Shown here: positions 18,828-29,690 of the stretch, one piece after another
How positions within the stretch are numbered: the stretch's first letter is position 1
Layout of the letters: the number at the start of each line of letters is the position of its first letter
DNA from: CAVYGM01 sp963768025
GTDB lineage: Bacteria > Bacteroidota > Bacteroidia > Cytophagales > Spirosomataceae
Direction of reading: 5' to 3'
DNA: 64,000 nt
NCBI GenBank assembly: GCA_963768025.1
Contig: CAVYGM010000005.1
Location: forward strand, 1 to 64,000
The notes under the pieces: model-generated
What the model was told of the DNA's origin: nothing
The model's database searches: none
What the model saw: only the letters and a program-made list of their open reading frames with translations
Made by a program: the position numbers and the translations under genes

Positions 18828-19408
18828 TTACTGAATACTTTCCTTATTTTCGCCACAGGACATCATCGTCTCTCCCATGTACGGATTTCTGATTTCCTGG
18901 GTTGAGCTTAACCAGGAGGCCCCTTTGTTGTCGAAGGCCATCGGGCAGTACTGTACGTACACCTTACCTTCGGAAAGTCCCGCTTTCTTCACCATCTTCA
19001 TCATGTCGTTGCTCATGGTTTCGTAGGCTTCCCGCTGGGCTTCTACCGAAGTGGCCGAGGATATTTTGGATGCCGCTGGCCGCCAGGCTGTTCCCGCCTG
19101 ACACAGCCTTTAGCACCAGCCTCAATGGCATTGGCGGCTATTTTGGCCTCGGCTACGTCCGCCCGGGTCAGGGCCGTCGTGAGGTGTATGTAGTGCTGAT
19201 ACACGGCATTGAGCTTATCGTCTTTGAGCACCACCGGACCAGCCGCCATGCCCATCGACTCCTTGTTGTCCATCATCGATTCGTTATGCTCCATCGCCTC
19301 ATGATCGTGGTTGTCGGCGTGGTTTTCTTCCTTATTGCCACAGGCTGCTACCATCAATGCCAGCGCCATCGGCATGGCTACTATCAGTACATTTTTCATC
19401 GTTTGCAT
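18828..19408 (-). pseudogene. DUF3347 lipoprotein, two single-base frameshifts
   Basis: A DUF3347 protein, a periplasmic copper-associated family often coded beside Cus systems. The N-terminus has a lipobox (MVAACGNK) and a His/Met-rich segment (NHADNHDHEAMEHNESMMDN). The body runs VYQHYIHLTTALTRADVAEAK, then two extra bases (near 19107 and 19074) break the frame. Removing them gives KAVSGGNSLAAS-ASKISSATSVEAQREAYETMSNDM and on to YCPMAFDNKGASWLS. About 193 aa if corrected. Everything else about the gene looks conserved, so sequencing error is a fair explanation. Confidence 0.85.
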
Positions 19409-19465
19409 GATTTGTTGATTATATTAATAATTGATTTGTAAGGTATTACGTATAAGAACTGTTCC

Positions 19466-20664
19466 TCAGTGGTTATGTTCGCCGGCCGGAATCTTTCCCT
19501 TTTTGAAAACGTACTCGCTGTACAGAAGATAAGCCCCCGACAGCACGGCTACCTCTCCCGCCTTCAGGCCTGCCTTGATTTCAACCCGATTGAAGTTTTC
19601 CGCCCCCAACTGTACCGACCTGGCTATGAACGTGCCGGGCTCGGTTTCAAGCCAGATATGCGCCCCGTTTCCGTCCCGGATCACGGCATCCACGGGCAGG
19701 GTAATCGCCGATGAGCTGCTGCTGACCGGAACCTGCACAAAAACCTGCATACCGGGGCGGTAGCTCCCACCGGGATTGGACAAATTGCCTCTCAGGGTAA
19801 GCAACTGGCTACCGGCCTGTAGGGCCGGTTCTATGAATTCTATTCGCATGGACCGGGTTTCGTTTTCACTCCCGGCCATACGCACTTTCACCGCTTGTCC
19901 GCGGGTAATCAGGCCAGCTTCCGATGGGTATACATCCGCCTCAATCCATACCGTTCGGTACCCTTCCAGCCGCATGATGGACCCCCCTTCGGGTACGTAC
20001 TGGCCTTCGGCAACGAACAGCTCGGCTACCACCCCACTGGCGGGGGAGGGATACGCCACGTAGGGGTTGGTTTTCTTTCCTGCGCGGAGTTCTTCAATTT
20101 GTTTTGGGGATTGATCATACAAAGCCAGTCGCTGCCGGGCGGCTTCCAGAATGCTCTGGAAGCGGGCATTGTCCGGAAACTGTTCGGCCTGCGCCGCCGC
20201 CACCAGGTATTCCTGCTGCAGGGAGGCCAGTTGTTCGGAATAAATCCGGTACAGGATCTGACCTTTCTTTACCGACACGCCCGTTTCTCTGATGTAGAGG
20301 TTTTCAATCCGTCCGGGTACCCGGCTGGTACGTACTCGATTTGTGCGGGATCAAGCGCCACCCGGCCATTCAGTTGTCGGGATGACGAAAAAGCACCCGT
20401 CCGGATCGTGTCCGTGGTTACGTTGGCCAGTGACCGCTGACTTTCGCTGAGCATCAGGTTGGCCTGATCGGCATTGCGGTCCACCGGTACCAGGTCCATG
20501 CCACAGATGGGGCAGCTACCCGGTGCGGTCTGTACGATTTGTGGATGCATGGGGCAGGTATAGCTGGGGCCATTGGCCGCAGCCGCCTCCTCCTTCTTCT
20601 CTGTGCAGAAAATCAGAGAGGTAGCTATAAACAGAAGAAAAAGAAAATTCAGTAGCTTTTTCAT
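19466..20664 (-). pseudogene. cusB: CusB-like RND adaptor with heavy-metal-binding domain, one frameshift
   Basis: Periplasmic membrane-fusion protein linking an RND pump to an outer-membrane channel. A lipobox (SLIFC) follows the start at 20664. Next comes a heavy-metal-binding domain with YTCPMHPQIV and CPICGMDLVP, then the adaptor body (EQLASLQQEYLVAAAQA hairpin, beta-barrel, C-terminal GEHNH). The frame breaks once near 20330, where a single missing base restores SRVPGRIENLYIRETG. The ATG at 20664 is 4 bp beyond the stop of the other adaptor gene, so they are translationally close. A His-containing tail ends the protein. Confidence 0.88.
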
Positions 20665-20668
20665 AAGA

Positions 20669-21986
20669 TTAAAAATCGGCCGGAGCCCGGATAAAACTTT
20701 CACTGTCCACCAGGTAGCTGGCGCTTCTGGCTACCTGCCACCCGCTCACATCGTCGAGGATCTGGACCATCCCATCGGCCCGCAATCCGGTTTGCACATA
20801 CATGGGCTTGAACACGTCTCCTTCTTTCTTAAATAATGACCGAGTTGGTGCCCAGGCCCACCACGGCACTCTGGGGGAGCCAGGCCCCCTTTTCTTTTAC
20901 CACCGGAATCTCGGCCGTGAGGAGTTGGCCGGGATGTAGCTTACTATTCCGCAGGTACATACGCGCTACGGCAAAACTTTCGCCCCCGCGCTGTATAGGC
21001 TCAATAAGACCGATTGTACCCGGCTGCAGATCGGCGGCTCCGGTCATGGAGGTATACAGGATCTTTTGTCCACGTTTTACCTCGCGGGCTAGGGCGGGAT
21101 CCAGGTAAAAGTCAGCCACCAGGCTACTGGCCTTGTAGATGGTAAATACGGCTTCGCCGGCGTTGACATACTGTCCTTCCCGAATCAGCACGGCGGTGTT
21201 TTTAGGAGCCTGGGGTGCGGGTGCGGCGGAGGGCAGCCCTCCGCCCATTCCGTTCATTCCACCTGCCCCGGAAGTACCCCCTGCCGAAGGGGCTGAAAAT
21301 GACTCCGTAGCGGGAGCCGCCAGTACCGACTGATCGACGATGTACCCACTGGCCGGGCTGTAAACGGGTACCCGGTACAGGGGCTTTCCAGTTTTGATCA
21401 CTTGATCGATTTGTGCGGCCGACATACCCAGTAACTGGAGCTTTTGCCGCACCCCTTGCCGGAGCGCCGGATTGTTGTCCTGCTGATGGATGTAAATCAG
21501 TTCACGCTGGGCGGCGGCAAGCTCGGGAGAATAGATTTCCATCAGCAGTTGGCCCTTCCGAACGGGCTGAAAATTGAACCGGACGCCCACCCGCTCGATC
21601 CGGCCCGCCACCCGGCTGGCCACACTGACCTGCTGGCGGGTGTCGTACGCAACTTTGCCCTGGGCCGAAAGGGTTACGATGCGGGTGCCCGTTTCGGGCC
21701 GAACGGTAGGGATATCCGAAATCACCTGCACATTGGTGGCTTTGAGCAGGGGGCGCAATGCGCTGTCAACGGGCATGTCGTCCCCCATAGCCATGGGGAC
21801 CAGGTCCATGCCACAGATCGGGCAGCTGCCGGGAGCATCGCGTACAATCTGCGGGTGCATGGGGCAGGTATAGCTGGTGGGATGATCATGCGCCGTTTCA
21901 GACCCTGAGTTGCAGCCTAGCGCCGCCACTAGCAATAGCAAAACCAGCCACAGATTACCTATATAATTCCTGTTCATACCTGACAA
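20669..21986 (-). pseudogene. cusB: second CusB-like RND adaptor, one frameshift
   Basis: Adaptor of about 435 aa with lipobox (ALGCNSG), an N-terminal heavy-metal-binding domain (YTCPMHPQIV, CPICGMDLVP), a hairpin (SPELAAAQRELIYIHQQ) and a long Gly/Met/Pro/Ala-rich insertion (about residues 225-255). The frame shifts near 20850-20870 just before the last 60 residues (LFKKEGDVFKPMYVQTG). The 5' end overlaps the outer-membrane factor's 3' end by about 20-30 bp, whichever Met (21986 or 21977) is used. Two adaptors in tandem are unusual for one CusA, and might form hetero-hexamers or serve different metals. Confidence 0.87.
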
Positions 21987-23208
21987 TCATTTGGTACAAT
22001 TTACCTTTCTCTTCCACCAATTCCAGTTGCATCATGTTAAGCGCCTCCCAGCTATCCAGCAGTTCGGTCAGCGACAGTTTGTTCTCCTGATAAACCAGGA
22101 ACCCCGCATCGAATGCTTTTTGTAAAGCGGGTATCACGCGGGTATCCAACGCCCGGATGCGGGCCTCCATGGTCAGGAGTTCGGCCTGCATGGCATACAG
22201 CATCCCCTGGGTTTCCAGTAGCATGGCCGCCCGTTCTTTTTGCATCGCTTCAATACTCAGCTCCATGGCCCGGATGTCGGATTTGTACATTCTGGACGAC
22301 CAGGAGGCAAATGGAATTTTCACCATCCCCATCAGGCTGAACACCTGGGGCATCATGCCGTCCAGGGGTGTCATGTGGTCAAACTGAATCCGGAAATCCG
22401 GTTTCCGTTGCAGGGCCATCGCGTCAATATTCAGCCGCATCGACTGTATCTCGGCATCCATCCGGGCAATGTCGCTGCGGTCGGCCGCAAGGCTGAGGGT
22501 ATCGTAGCGCATTATGGGTACAAACTGCGGACGGTAGGTAGTGTCAATCTGAAATTCAATAGTTCCCTCCCGGTTCATCAGGGCGTTCAGGGCCGCTTCG
22601 GCTCTCTCTGTTTCGCCGGCCTGCATCAGCAGCATGTTCCGGTTTTTTTCAATTTCGGCCTCGGCCCGGTAGATGCTGCTCAGGGGTGCCTGATTGAACG
22701 GGTACCTGACCTCTTCCACTTTCTTCATCATCACCAGGATTTCCTCGTTCTTTTCCAGGACTTTGATTTGCCGTAGAGCCACCAGCCAGGCGAAGTAATT
22801 GCTTCTGGCTTCCGCCCGCAGCCGGTTCAGGACCACCCCGCGGGTTACCGTTTCCACCTGGCCTCTGGATTCAATATAGCTCTTCTCAGCGCGCAGGCGC
22901 GCCAGGCTGGGCACTTCCTGTTCGGCACGCAGCATGAGCATGCCCCGGTCGCGGGCCTCCATGACCTTCTGACCCGGATAGGGCGTCATGAAGGTACCCA
23001 GGCCCACCATGGGGGGCATCCAGGCGGTGGCGGCTTCGGCTTTGAAGCGGTAGCTTTCGGCCCGGGGACCGTAGGACTGCAATTGAAGGTTTTCGGCCTC
23101 TATCCTCTTTATAATCTCGGGCAGGGACAGTACCTCTTTCTGCTGCGCCCGTACGCCAAGCGGAAGGAGGAAAAGTGCCCCCACCCACCATTTAATGCTG
23201 TGCGTCAT
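21955..23208 (-). CDS. cusC: TolC-family outer-membrane factor of a Cus-type pump
   Basis: Intact outer-membrane channel protein; 417 aa from the Met at 23208 (an earlier Met at 23241 would overlap the pump gene further). Signal peptide ends at GVRAQ. The two long helical repeats of the TolC family are visible (LSLPEIIKRIEAENLQLQSY; FDAGFLVYQENKLSLTELLDSWEALN). Unusually Met-rich, including PLDGMMPQVFSLMGM, which suits a copper channel. It overlaps the CusA 3' end by about 17 bp and the adaptor start on the other side, so the four genes form one tightly packed unit. Confidence 0.9.
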   Translation of the reverse strand: MTHSIKWWVGALFLLPLGVRAQQKEVLSLPEIIKRIEAENLQLQSYGPRAESYRFKAEAATAWMPPMVGLGTFMTPYPGQKVMEARDRGMLMLRAEQEVPSLARLRAEKSYIESRGQVETVTRGVVLNRLRAEARSNYFAWLVALRQIKVLEKNEEILVMMKKVEEVRYPFNQAPLSSIYRAEAEIEKNRNMLLMQAGETERAEAALNALMNREGTIEFQIDTTYRPQFVPIMRYDTLSLAADRSDIARMDAEIQSMRLNIDAMALQRKPDFRIQFDHMTPLDGMMPQVFSLMGMVKIPFASWSSRMYKSDIRAMELSIEAMQKERAAMLLETQGMLYAMQAELLTMEARIRALDTRVIPALQKAFDAGFLVYQENKLSLTELLDSWEALNMMQLELVEEKGKLYQMIVRYEQELYR

Positions 23209-26200
23209 ATACTTCCAGTTTTCCGAATTTTCGTAATTCATATTCCTTCGTCATCAAAAAAATGAGGGGGGTCACCAGCAGAATGTGCGTCGAGGACGTG
23301 AGTACGCCGCCGATCATCGGCAGCACAATGGGCTTGCATCACGTCGGTACCCACGCCGGTTGCCCACAGCACCGGGATCAGGCCAAACAGCGACACGCAT
23401 ACCGTCATCAGCTTGGGGCGGAGGCGCTTGGCTGCCCCCCGGATCACGTATTCGCGCAGGTCGTCCTTGGTGATGGTTTCGCTGGAATTCCCCTTTTCCT
23501 TGACCAGCTGCTGCATGGCGTCATTGAGGTAGATCACCATCACAATGCCCGTCTCCACCGCGATGCCGAACAGGGCAATGAAGCCCACCGCAACGGCGAC
23601 GGACAGGTTTACGCCCCAGAAATAGACGATGTAGGCGCCCCCGATCAGGGCAAAGGGAATCGTAATCAGGCTCAGAAAGGCTTCCCGAAACGAGCGAAAG
23701 GCAAAGTAAAGCGAGAAGAAAATGATGACCAGTACGATGGGGGCAATGATCAGGAGCGTACGCTGCCCCCGGATGAGGTTTTCGTACTGACCGCTCCATT
23801 CCAGAAAGTACCCTTCGGGCAGAATGCCCTGCTGACCGTTGATTTTGGCCATGGCCTCCTCTACCGTGCTGCCCAGGTCGCGTTCGCGTACGTTGAACAG
23901 GACCGCCCCCCGCAGCATGGCGTTCTCGGAGGTAATCATCGGCGGACCGTCCTCAAACACCACATCGGCTACGGCCTGCAGGGGAACCTCCCCAAAGCCG
24001 GGGGATTGAAGGGGAATCCGCCTGATTTCCTCCACGCTGTTGCGGTAGTCCTGCGCCAGGCGTACGCTGATGGCGAAGCGCTGCCGTCCCTCGATGGTTT
24101 GTCCCACGATAGCGCCACCGAGGGCGACTTTCCACGGTCTGGTTCACATCGTCCACGGTAAGTCCGTACCGGCCCAGGTCCGCTCTCCTGACCTCGATGG
24201 AAAGGTACTTGCCGCCCGTGATGGGTTCTACGTACAGGTCCGTGACGCCGGGGGTACCTTCCAGGGCCGCCTTGACTTTTTCGGATACGGCCGCTATCTG
24301 GTACAAATTCTGCCCGTACACTTTAACGCCCACATCCGTCCGGATTCCCGTGGCCAGCATGTTGATCCGGTTGATGATCGGTTGCGTCCAGCCGTTGACT
24401 ACGCCGGGTATCTGCAACTTTTCGTCCAGTTCGCTGATGATGTCCGCCTTGGTCAGCCCCTCCCGCCACCGGGCCTTGGGCTTGAGCATGATGATGGTTT
24501 CGATCATGCTGATGGGTGAGTTGTCGGTGGCCGTGCTGGCCCGGCCTGCTTTACCGAGTACGCTTTCAACCTCCGGAACCGACTTGATGATTTTGTCCTG
24601 CACCTGCAGAATCCGCTTGGCTTCGCCGTTGGAAATGTCGGGTAGCGTCACGGGCATGAACAGGATGCTCTGCTCGTCCAGCGGCGGCATGAACTCACTT
24701 CCCAGACTCATGAGCAGGGGAATGGAGACCAGCAGCGCCAGGATATTGACCGCCAAAGTGGTTTTGCGCCATTTCAGAATCGCCCGTATGACAGGTTCGT
24801 AGAACCGTTCCAGCACCCGGTTGATGGGGTTGGCGTCATCTGGCCGGAACTTCCCTTTCATGAAGAAGGAAATGAGCACCGGGGCCAGCGTGAGGACCAG
24901 CAGGGCATCCATGAGCATGATGAAGGTTTTGGTATAGGCCAGCGGGTGAAAGAGTTTCCCTTCCTGCCCCGTCAGCATGAATACCGGCAAGAACGAGGTA
25001 ATGATGATGATGGTGGCAAAGAATACCCCCCGCGATACCTGCTTGCTCGATTTTTCAATAATCGCCAGGCGCTCTTCTTCGGAAATCCAGTTTTCCTTTG
25101 GTTTTTTATTACTTTTTGGCCACTTCATAGCGGTTCGTTTTTTTGTTGCTGTTCCCATTGAGCATAGCGCTCGGCCAGGTGTTTGTACGCGTTTTCACTC
25201 ATGATGATTCCGTTGTCGACAATGACCCCGATCGCCAGGGCAATGCCGGTCAGCGACATGATGTTGGACGAGATATCAAAGGCATTGAGCAGGATAAAAC
25301 TGGCCGCAATGGTAATGGGGATCTGAATGATGATACTCAGGGCGCTTCGCCAGTGAAACAGAAATACGATGACGATCAGCGAGACCACGATCATTTCCTC
25401 AATGAGGGTATGCGTGATGCTGTCGATGCTTTCCTGAATCAGCTCGCCCCGGTCGTAGACGATGTTGAACGACACACCGGGCGGCAGTCCTTTGGAAGCC
25501 TCCACCATTTTCGCCTTCACCCGGTCGATGACGGCCGTCGGCATTTTCCCCGTAGCGCATCACCACAATGCCCCCGACCTTTTCGCCTTCGCCGTTCTGG
25601 TCGAAGATACCCAGGCGGGTTTCGCCCGCCATTTGTACGGTACCTACGTCGGCCACCCGCACCGGATACCTCCTGGGTTTTGACGGGGATGTTTTCAATT
25701 TCCTCCACGCTTTTCAGATAGCCTGAGGTTTTGATGACGTAGCCAATGTCGCTCATCTCGAACTTCCGGCCACCGCTCTCATTGTTATTGGCCCGGACCG
25801 CCGCAATGACGTTGTTTACGGCCAGGTTGTAGTAGAGCAGTTTGTTGGGATTGAGGGTAACCTGGTATTGCTTCTGGAAGCCGCCGAAGGAGGCGATCTC
25901 ACTCACCCCTTTCACATTCTGCAGGGCAAACTTGACGTACCAGTCCTGAATGGCGCGCTGTTCGCCCAGATCGAGCTCGGGGGCATCGAGGGTATACCAC
26001 AGGATGTGCCCCACCCCGGTCCCGTCCGGCCCGAGTTGGGGATTCACGCCCTCGGGCAGGCTCTGCGAAATGGTACTCAGGCGTTCCAGTACGCGCTCCC
26101 GGGCCCAGTAAATATCCACATCATCCTCAAAAATGATGTAGATGAAGCTCATCCCGAACATGGAGTTGGCCCGCACGTACTTGACATCTGGAAGCCCCTG

Positions 26201-26419
26201 CAGGTTCGTGACCAGGGGGTAGGTGATCTGATCCTCGATCAGTTGCGGCCCCCGGCCCATCCATTCGGTAAACACGATGACCTGATTTTCGGAAAGGTCG
26301 GGTATGGCGTCGATGGGATTATTCCTGACCGAAAAAATACCCCATACAAACAGCCCCGTCGCCAGAATGAGGACGATGTACCGGTTTTGTAAGGACCACT
26401 CAATAATGCGATGTACCAT
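23192..26419 (-). pseudogene. cusA: CusA/CzcA heavy-metal RND pump, at least five frameshifts
   Basis: Inner-membrane proton-driven metal exporter. The N-terminus (MVHRIIEWSLQNRYIVLIL), MFGMSFIYIIFEDDVDIYWARERV and ENQVIVFTEWMGRGPQ are typical of the HME-RND family; later come LTGIALAIGVIVDNGIIMSEN and PLDEQSILFMPVTLPD. The corrected frame gives about 1075 aa and ends LEVYDAQH at 23192, inside the start of the outer-membrane factor gene. Breaks lie near 25675, 25540, 25140, 24120 and 23330; each is a small indel and the pieces join without lost sequence. No in-frame nonsense codon was noticed apart from these shifts. Confidence 0.9.
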
Positions 26420-26595
26420 ATCTGTACAACAGTTGGTTCGGGGAATGGGAAAAGTGGAAGGGGTTGTGAAGGGTACCTAAACCAAAAGGATTGGCGGAAA
26501 ACGGACAGAAACCAGCTCTGCCACCCAACCTATTTTAGACTAACACCCAAGGAAGGAGCGGCCTAAGAATGGGACATATCAGGCAAAAGGAAGTA

Positions 26596-27042
26596 TCAGA
26601 GCAGCCAGGCGCAGAGTAGCGCCAGGTACCGCCCCGCTTGACTGTGCGGTATCTGGGGGTGGGGGGGTACCTTAGCGATGGACAGCCAGGTGGACCAGCC
26701 TAAGAGTAAAAAGGTACCTGTTTGGGGTATAAAGAAGTTGAGCGAAGCCGCCGGAGTAGGTAATTCGGTGGAACCGACTATGGTTTCAACCTCCAGACGG
26801 GACAGGGAGGAGGTTTCCTTGCAGCAGGGTTGTTTTTCAAAACTCGGCCCGAAAGTAGAGGGCTGACTTTTAGGGGAAAGGGAAGAACAGCTTTTTTTAC
26901 ATGTTTCTTTACCAACCCATAGGGATTGTGATTTGCCACCCATTTGACACAAATGCTCCACCAAAACAAAGCCCGTGCTACTGAGTAGCAGGAGCATTGC
27001 CATGAAGTAGCAGGTCAGTCTGGTAATGAGTCGCATCGGCAT
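26596..27042 (-). CDS. HYC_CC_PP-type small protein, diverged
   Basis: 148-aa protein with a hydrophobic N-terminus (MAMLLLLSSTGFVLVEHLC), a Lys/Cys stretch (ETCKKSC), PCCKET, and VPPHPQIP near the end. The H-x-C, CC and PP order matches the protein at 15557-15976, though overall similarity is low. It is the first gene upstream of CusA (176-bp gap). The gap 26420-26595 shows no further gene. Confidence 0.6.
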   Translation of the reverse strand: MPMRLITRLTCYFMAMLLLLSSTGFVLVEHLCQMGGKSQSLWVGKETCKKSCSSLSPKSQPSTFGPSFEKQPCCKETSSLSRLEVETIVGSTELPTPAASLNFFIPQTGTFLLLGWSTWLSIAKVPPHPQIPHSQAGRYLALLCAWLL

Positions 27043-27409
27043 TAATCAATTAGAGCACAAAGATGTATATACTTTTTGCATATTCAATTACATAATTGTG
27101 GAATGAAATTGCGGAGTTTTTGTTTCGGGTATGGAAGAGAATTTCCCCAAAGCTCCACCACCGATTCCTTGCCCCTTTTCCGGCCGTACTGTATCTACTA
27201 GCTGATCTTGCCTGTGCCCGTGGGCTTATGAACGGCATCAATCCTCCTGTCCCTGCACGGGCGGGCACCTCATGGAGCCATGTGAGCAGAAAACGAGGTT
27301 TTCGTGACAAATGGACGAAAAATAGCGGTTTAGGGGCGGGGGGCAGACCAAATTGTTATGAAATGTTCCATCTCCAATGGATAAAAAAAAACGACCGCTA
27401 GACTCCCCG
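27043..27409. other. 367-bp gap without a supported gene
   Basis: Upstream of the copper cluster this stretch has AT-rich sequence around 27056-27110 that could hold the cluster's promoter, then GC-rich sequence. Open frames here (86 and 101 codons) show no recognisable domain. Confidence 0.5.
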
Positions 27410-28139
27410 TCAAGTGAAAAGCGCCACTACGCGCTGCACCTGCACGGGACTGAACTCCTTACCGCGCCTAGTGCGGAAGCCGTAGCCATTCAACGCAATG
27501 GCAATAGCCGTCCAGGTCTGACCGGAGGTACGCATAGAATTCGCCAGCGCCGCCGCCCGGACATTGTTCTCGTCCGCACGGGCATTCCGCTGTCGCACCT
27601 CACTACCCTTCACAATCGCCTGTGGCGTCAGATTCGCCGGGCTACCCATCGTGAAGCCCAGCTTCCGCTTCTCAGCCAGGGCCTTCTTGGTCCTATCGGA
27701 GATCACCTCCCTCTGGATCGCCAGCCCGGTCGTGCTGGGCCATGGTGGCCATCACCCCGATCGTTAATGTGTTCGCCTCGGGCATATCGGTGCACACAAA
27801 GGCCGCGCCCGAGTCGCGCAGGGTGAAGATGAAGGCCACGTTGCGCGTGAGCCGGTCGAGCTTGGCGATCAGCAGCACCGCCCCCAGGGCCTGGCAGGCG
27901 GCGATGGCCCGCCGCAGCTGGGGCCGCTCGTCGCGCCGGCCCGACTCGATGTCGGTGAACTCTCCGACGACCTGCCCCCGGCCGCGCAGGAAGGAGGCCA
28001 CGCCGGTCCGCCCAGCGGACAGGCCCAGGCCCGAGGCGCCCTGGCGGGCGGTCGAGACGCGGTAGTAGGCCACGTACTTTATAGGATCGGTGGGGTGTTC
28101 CACGGGATGTCTTTCTGAGTGAAAGGGCAATTTAGTCAT
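27410..28139 (-). pseudogene. serine recombinase, one frameshift
   Basis: Resolvase/invertase-type recombinase with the catalytic motif YVAYYRVSTARQG (Ser about 30), the AKLDRLTRN motif and ANTLTIGVMATMAQHDR. The C-terminal half (ISDRTKKALAEKRKLGF ... WTAIAIALNGYGFRTRRGKEFSPVQVQRV) is in another frame. One extra G near 27718 explains the break: removing it gives MAQHDRLAIQREVISDRTKKAL. About 242 aa if corrected. It stands alone on the minus strand, reading away from the IS3 element, and has a strong dyad at its promoter. Confidence 0.85.
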
Positions 28140-28179
28140 ATTTTACATTTTACAAACGAGCGTTTAAAAAATGTAAAAT
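28140..28179. promoter_or_regulatory. large dyad at the recombinase promoter (res or operator)
   Basis: ATTTTACATTTT (28140-28151) and AAAATGTAAAAT (28168-28179) are exact 12-bp inverted repeats, with a second inner pair AAACG/CGTTT. It directly abuts the recombinase start codon. Serine recombinases bind such paired half-sites both as crossover site and as self-repression operator. Confidence 0.65.
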
Positions 28180-28563
28180 AGGGTTTTAAGCACCATTGAC
28201 CTGACTCATCCCCAGCGGTCCTGCTTCCAAAATGAGAGCTTACCGTATGAATCCCGGTACGCCGGTGTGGCCCATTTGCAAGAAAAACCCTACCCGAAAG
28301 CAGAGTGTGTCGCCAAATCAGACAACCTCACCGTATCCAGGATGTTAGGGACAGTAAAGCGCTCCATGATCATGAAGTTATTAATATGAATATTGTTACA
28401 GAGCTGCAACAATCTGTTACAGGCATTGGGGGGACAAATGCGGCGTATTTACCTGGAAAAATGGTGCTTTTGAGTGCGGAAGGGAAAGGCTTAATTATGG
28501 CTACGAAAGACGGAAAATCGCCAGAAAAAAGGGAAGGCGGGTGTAGATGCTTTACATAAGGTT
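28180..28563. other. gap with a small unidentified open frame
   Basis: The 384 bp between the recombinase promoter dyad and the IS3 element. It contains an open frame from about 28386 to 28559 (MNIVTELQQSVTGIGGTN..., about 57 codons). I do not recognise it and cannot say whether it is translated. Confidence 0.3.
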
Positions 28564-28963
28564 GCTTATAGAACGGGACATATGCTACTGATTCCAGTAT
28601 ACACTTAATCAGTAAATGTATGTATATTAGTCTCTTACAAAGAAATAAAAAAAGTCTTATTTCCCTTCCCTTCAAACGAAAGGTCGTGGAATCCTACCGG
28701 GCCGGACTAGTCGCGCCCGACGAGTTCGAGCGATCGCTGCGCATCTCGAAGAATGAGTTGCGCAGTCTGAACCGCTGGTATTTCAAGCACAAACTGTCGC
28801 GTTACACGTATCCATCTAACTTCCGTAGAATCATGAAAAAGAAAACTGACATGGAGTACCTGAGGGCTTTGGAGAAACGCCTACAGGAGACCGAAAAGGA
28901 AAACAAGATGCTCAGGCTCAAAGCGGAAGCCTACGAGATTGTCATCGAGATCGCCGAAGAGCA

Positions 28964-28979
28964 CTGGGCCGCCAGCGCA
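28964..28979 (+). repeat. 16-nt hairpin micro-insertion in IS3 copy 1 orfA
   Basis: CTGG-GCCG-CCAG-CGCA: a perfect 4-bp stem with GCCG loop plus a 4-nt tail. IS3 copy 2 reads straight through the site (AGAGCA/GTTCAA, after 57282), so the insertion is directly visible. Because of a repeated GCA the exact ends can shift by up to three bases. Confidence 0.85.
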
Positions 28980-29405
28980 GTTCAACATCCCGATCCGAAA
29001 AAAGCCTGGAGCCAAGCAACTGAGAGGCTGACCCGCCGCTACCCCCTGGTGGGTATGGGACAGCTTTGTGGGTTGTTTGGCTTGACAAGACAGGCCTGGT
29101 ACGCGGCTACCAGGCGACAGGAGAAAAAGTGCTTCCAGGAGGACCTGGTTCTCTCGGAGGTGCGCCGATTGCGCAAGCAGATTCCCGGTCTGGGGACTGC
29201 CAAGCTGCATGAGATGATGAATGGCTTTCTTGAAGGCCACCGCATCAAGTTGGGTCGAGACAAGCTGCACAACCTGTTGAAGGATAACGGTTTGCTAGTC
29301 AAGAGAAAAGGTGCCAGGATACGAACGACGGACTCTGACCATTGTTACCGAAAGTACCCGAACCGCGTGAAGAACCTCATTCCTCAAAGACCCAATGAGA
29401 TGTGG

Positions 29406-29690
29406 ACGGTCCGCCGCGCATATCTTTGAAGTTCTTTGAAGTTGTTGGGAAAAGTGCAAATTTGAGGTATTTGTTTGACAGGGTTGGACAGCAGCCCGTG
29501 TTTCGCCGCTGACACGTTTTTTCACAAACGATGTTGTACCGCTGGTCTATCTGTCCATCCTGTTTTTCTCTGTAACTTGAGTGGTACGCCACCGCGGCAG
29601 TACCTAAGGATGTAGTTTTTACTGCAATCCTGTATGAATGTGCCAAATTCGAGAAAAACTGTTAAGCATATCATTCATCTTTAAATTCTC
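29406..29690 (+). ncRNA. IS110 left-end non-coding region, candidate bridge RNA
   Basis: In IS110-group elements (IS621 type) the left non-coding end makes an RNA with a target-binding and a donor-binding loop. Here GATGTTG (29530-29536) resembles the target's left side GATGTGG (29399-29405), and further on CAGTACC (29598-29604) equals CAGTACC at the right end of the element (30891-30897). The order target-like then donor-like is as in IS621. The hairpin GTGGTACGCCAC (29581-29592) may be part of the RNA or a micro-insertion. The boundaries and the function are inference. Confidence 0.4.
29581..29596 (+). repeat. candidate 16-nt hairpin element in the IS110 left end
   Basis: GTGG-TACG-CCAC-CGCG has the same build as the micro-insertions in this window (4-bp stem, NNCG loop, tail CGCG). 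There is no second IS110 copy to compare, so it may be part of the native RNA instead. Confidence 0.3.

Noticed and set aside
29377..29646. An 89-codon minus-strand frame across the IS3/IS110 junction.
   Set aside because: It spans an insertion boundary and uses the IS110 non-coding end, so it is a chance frame.
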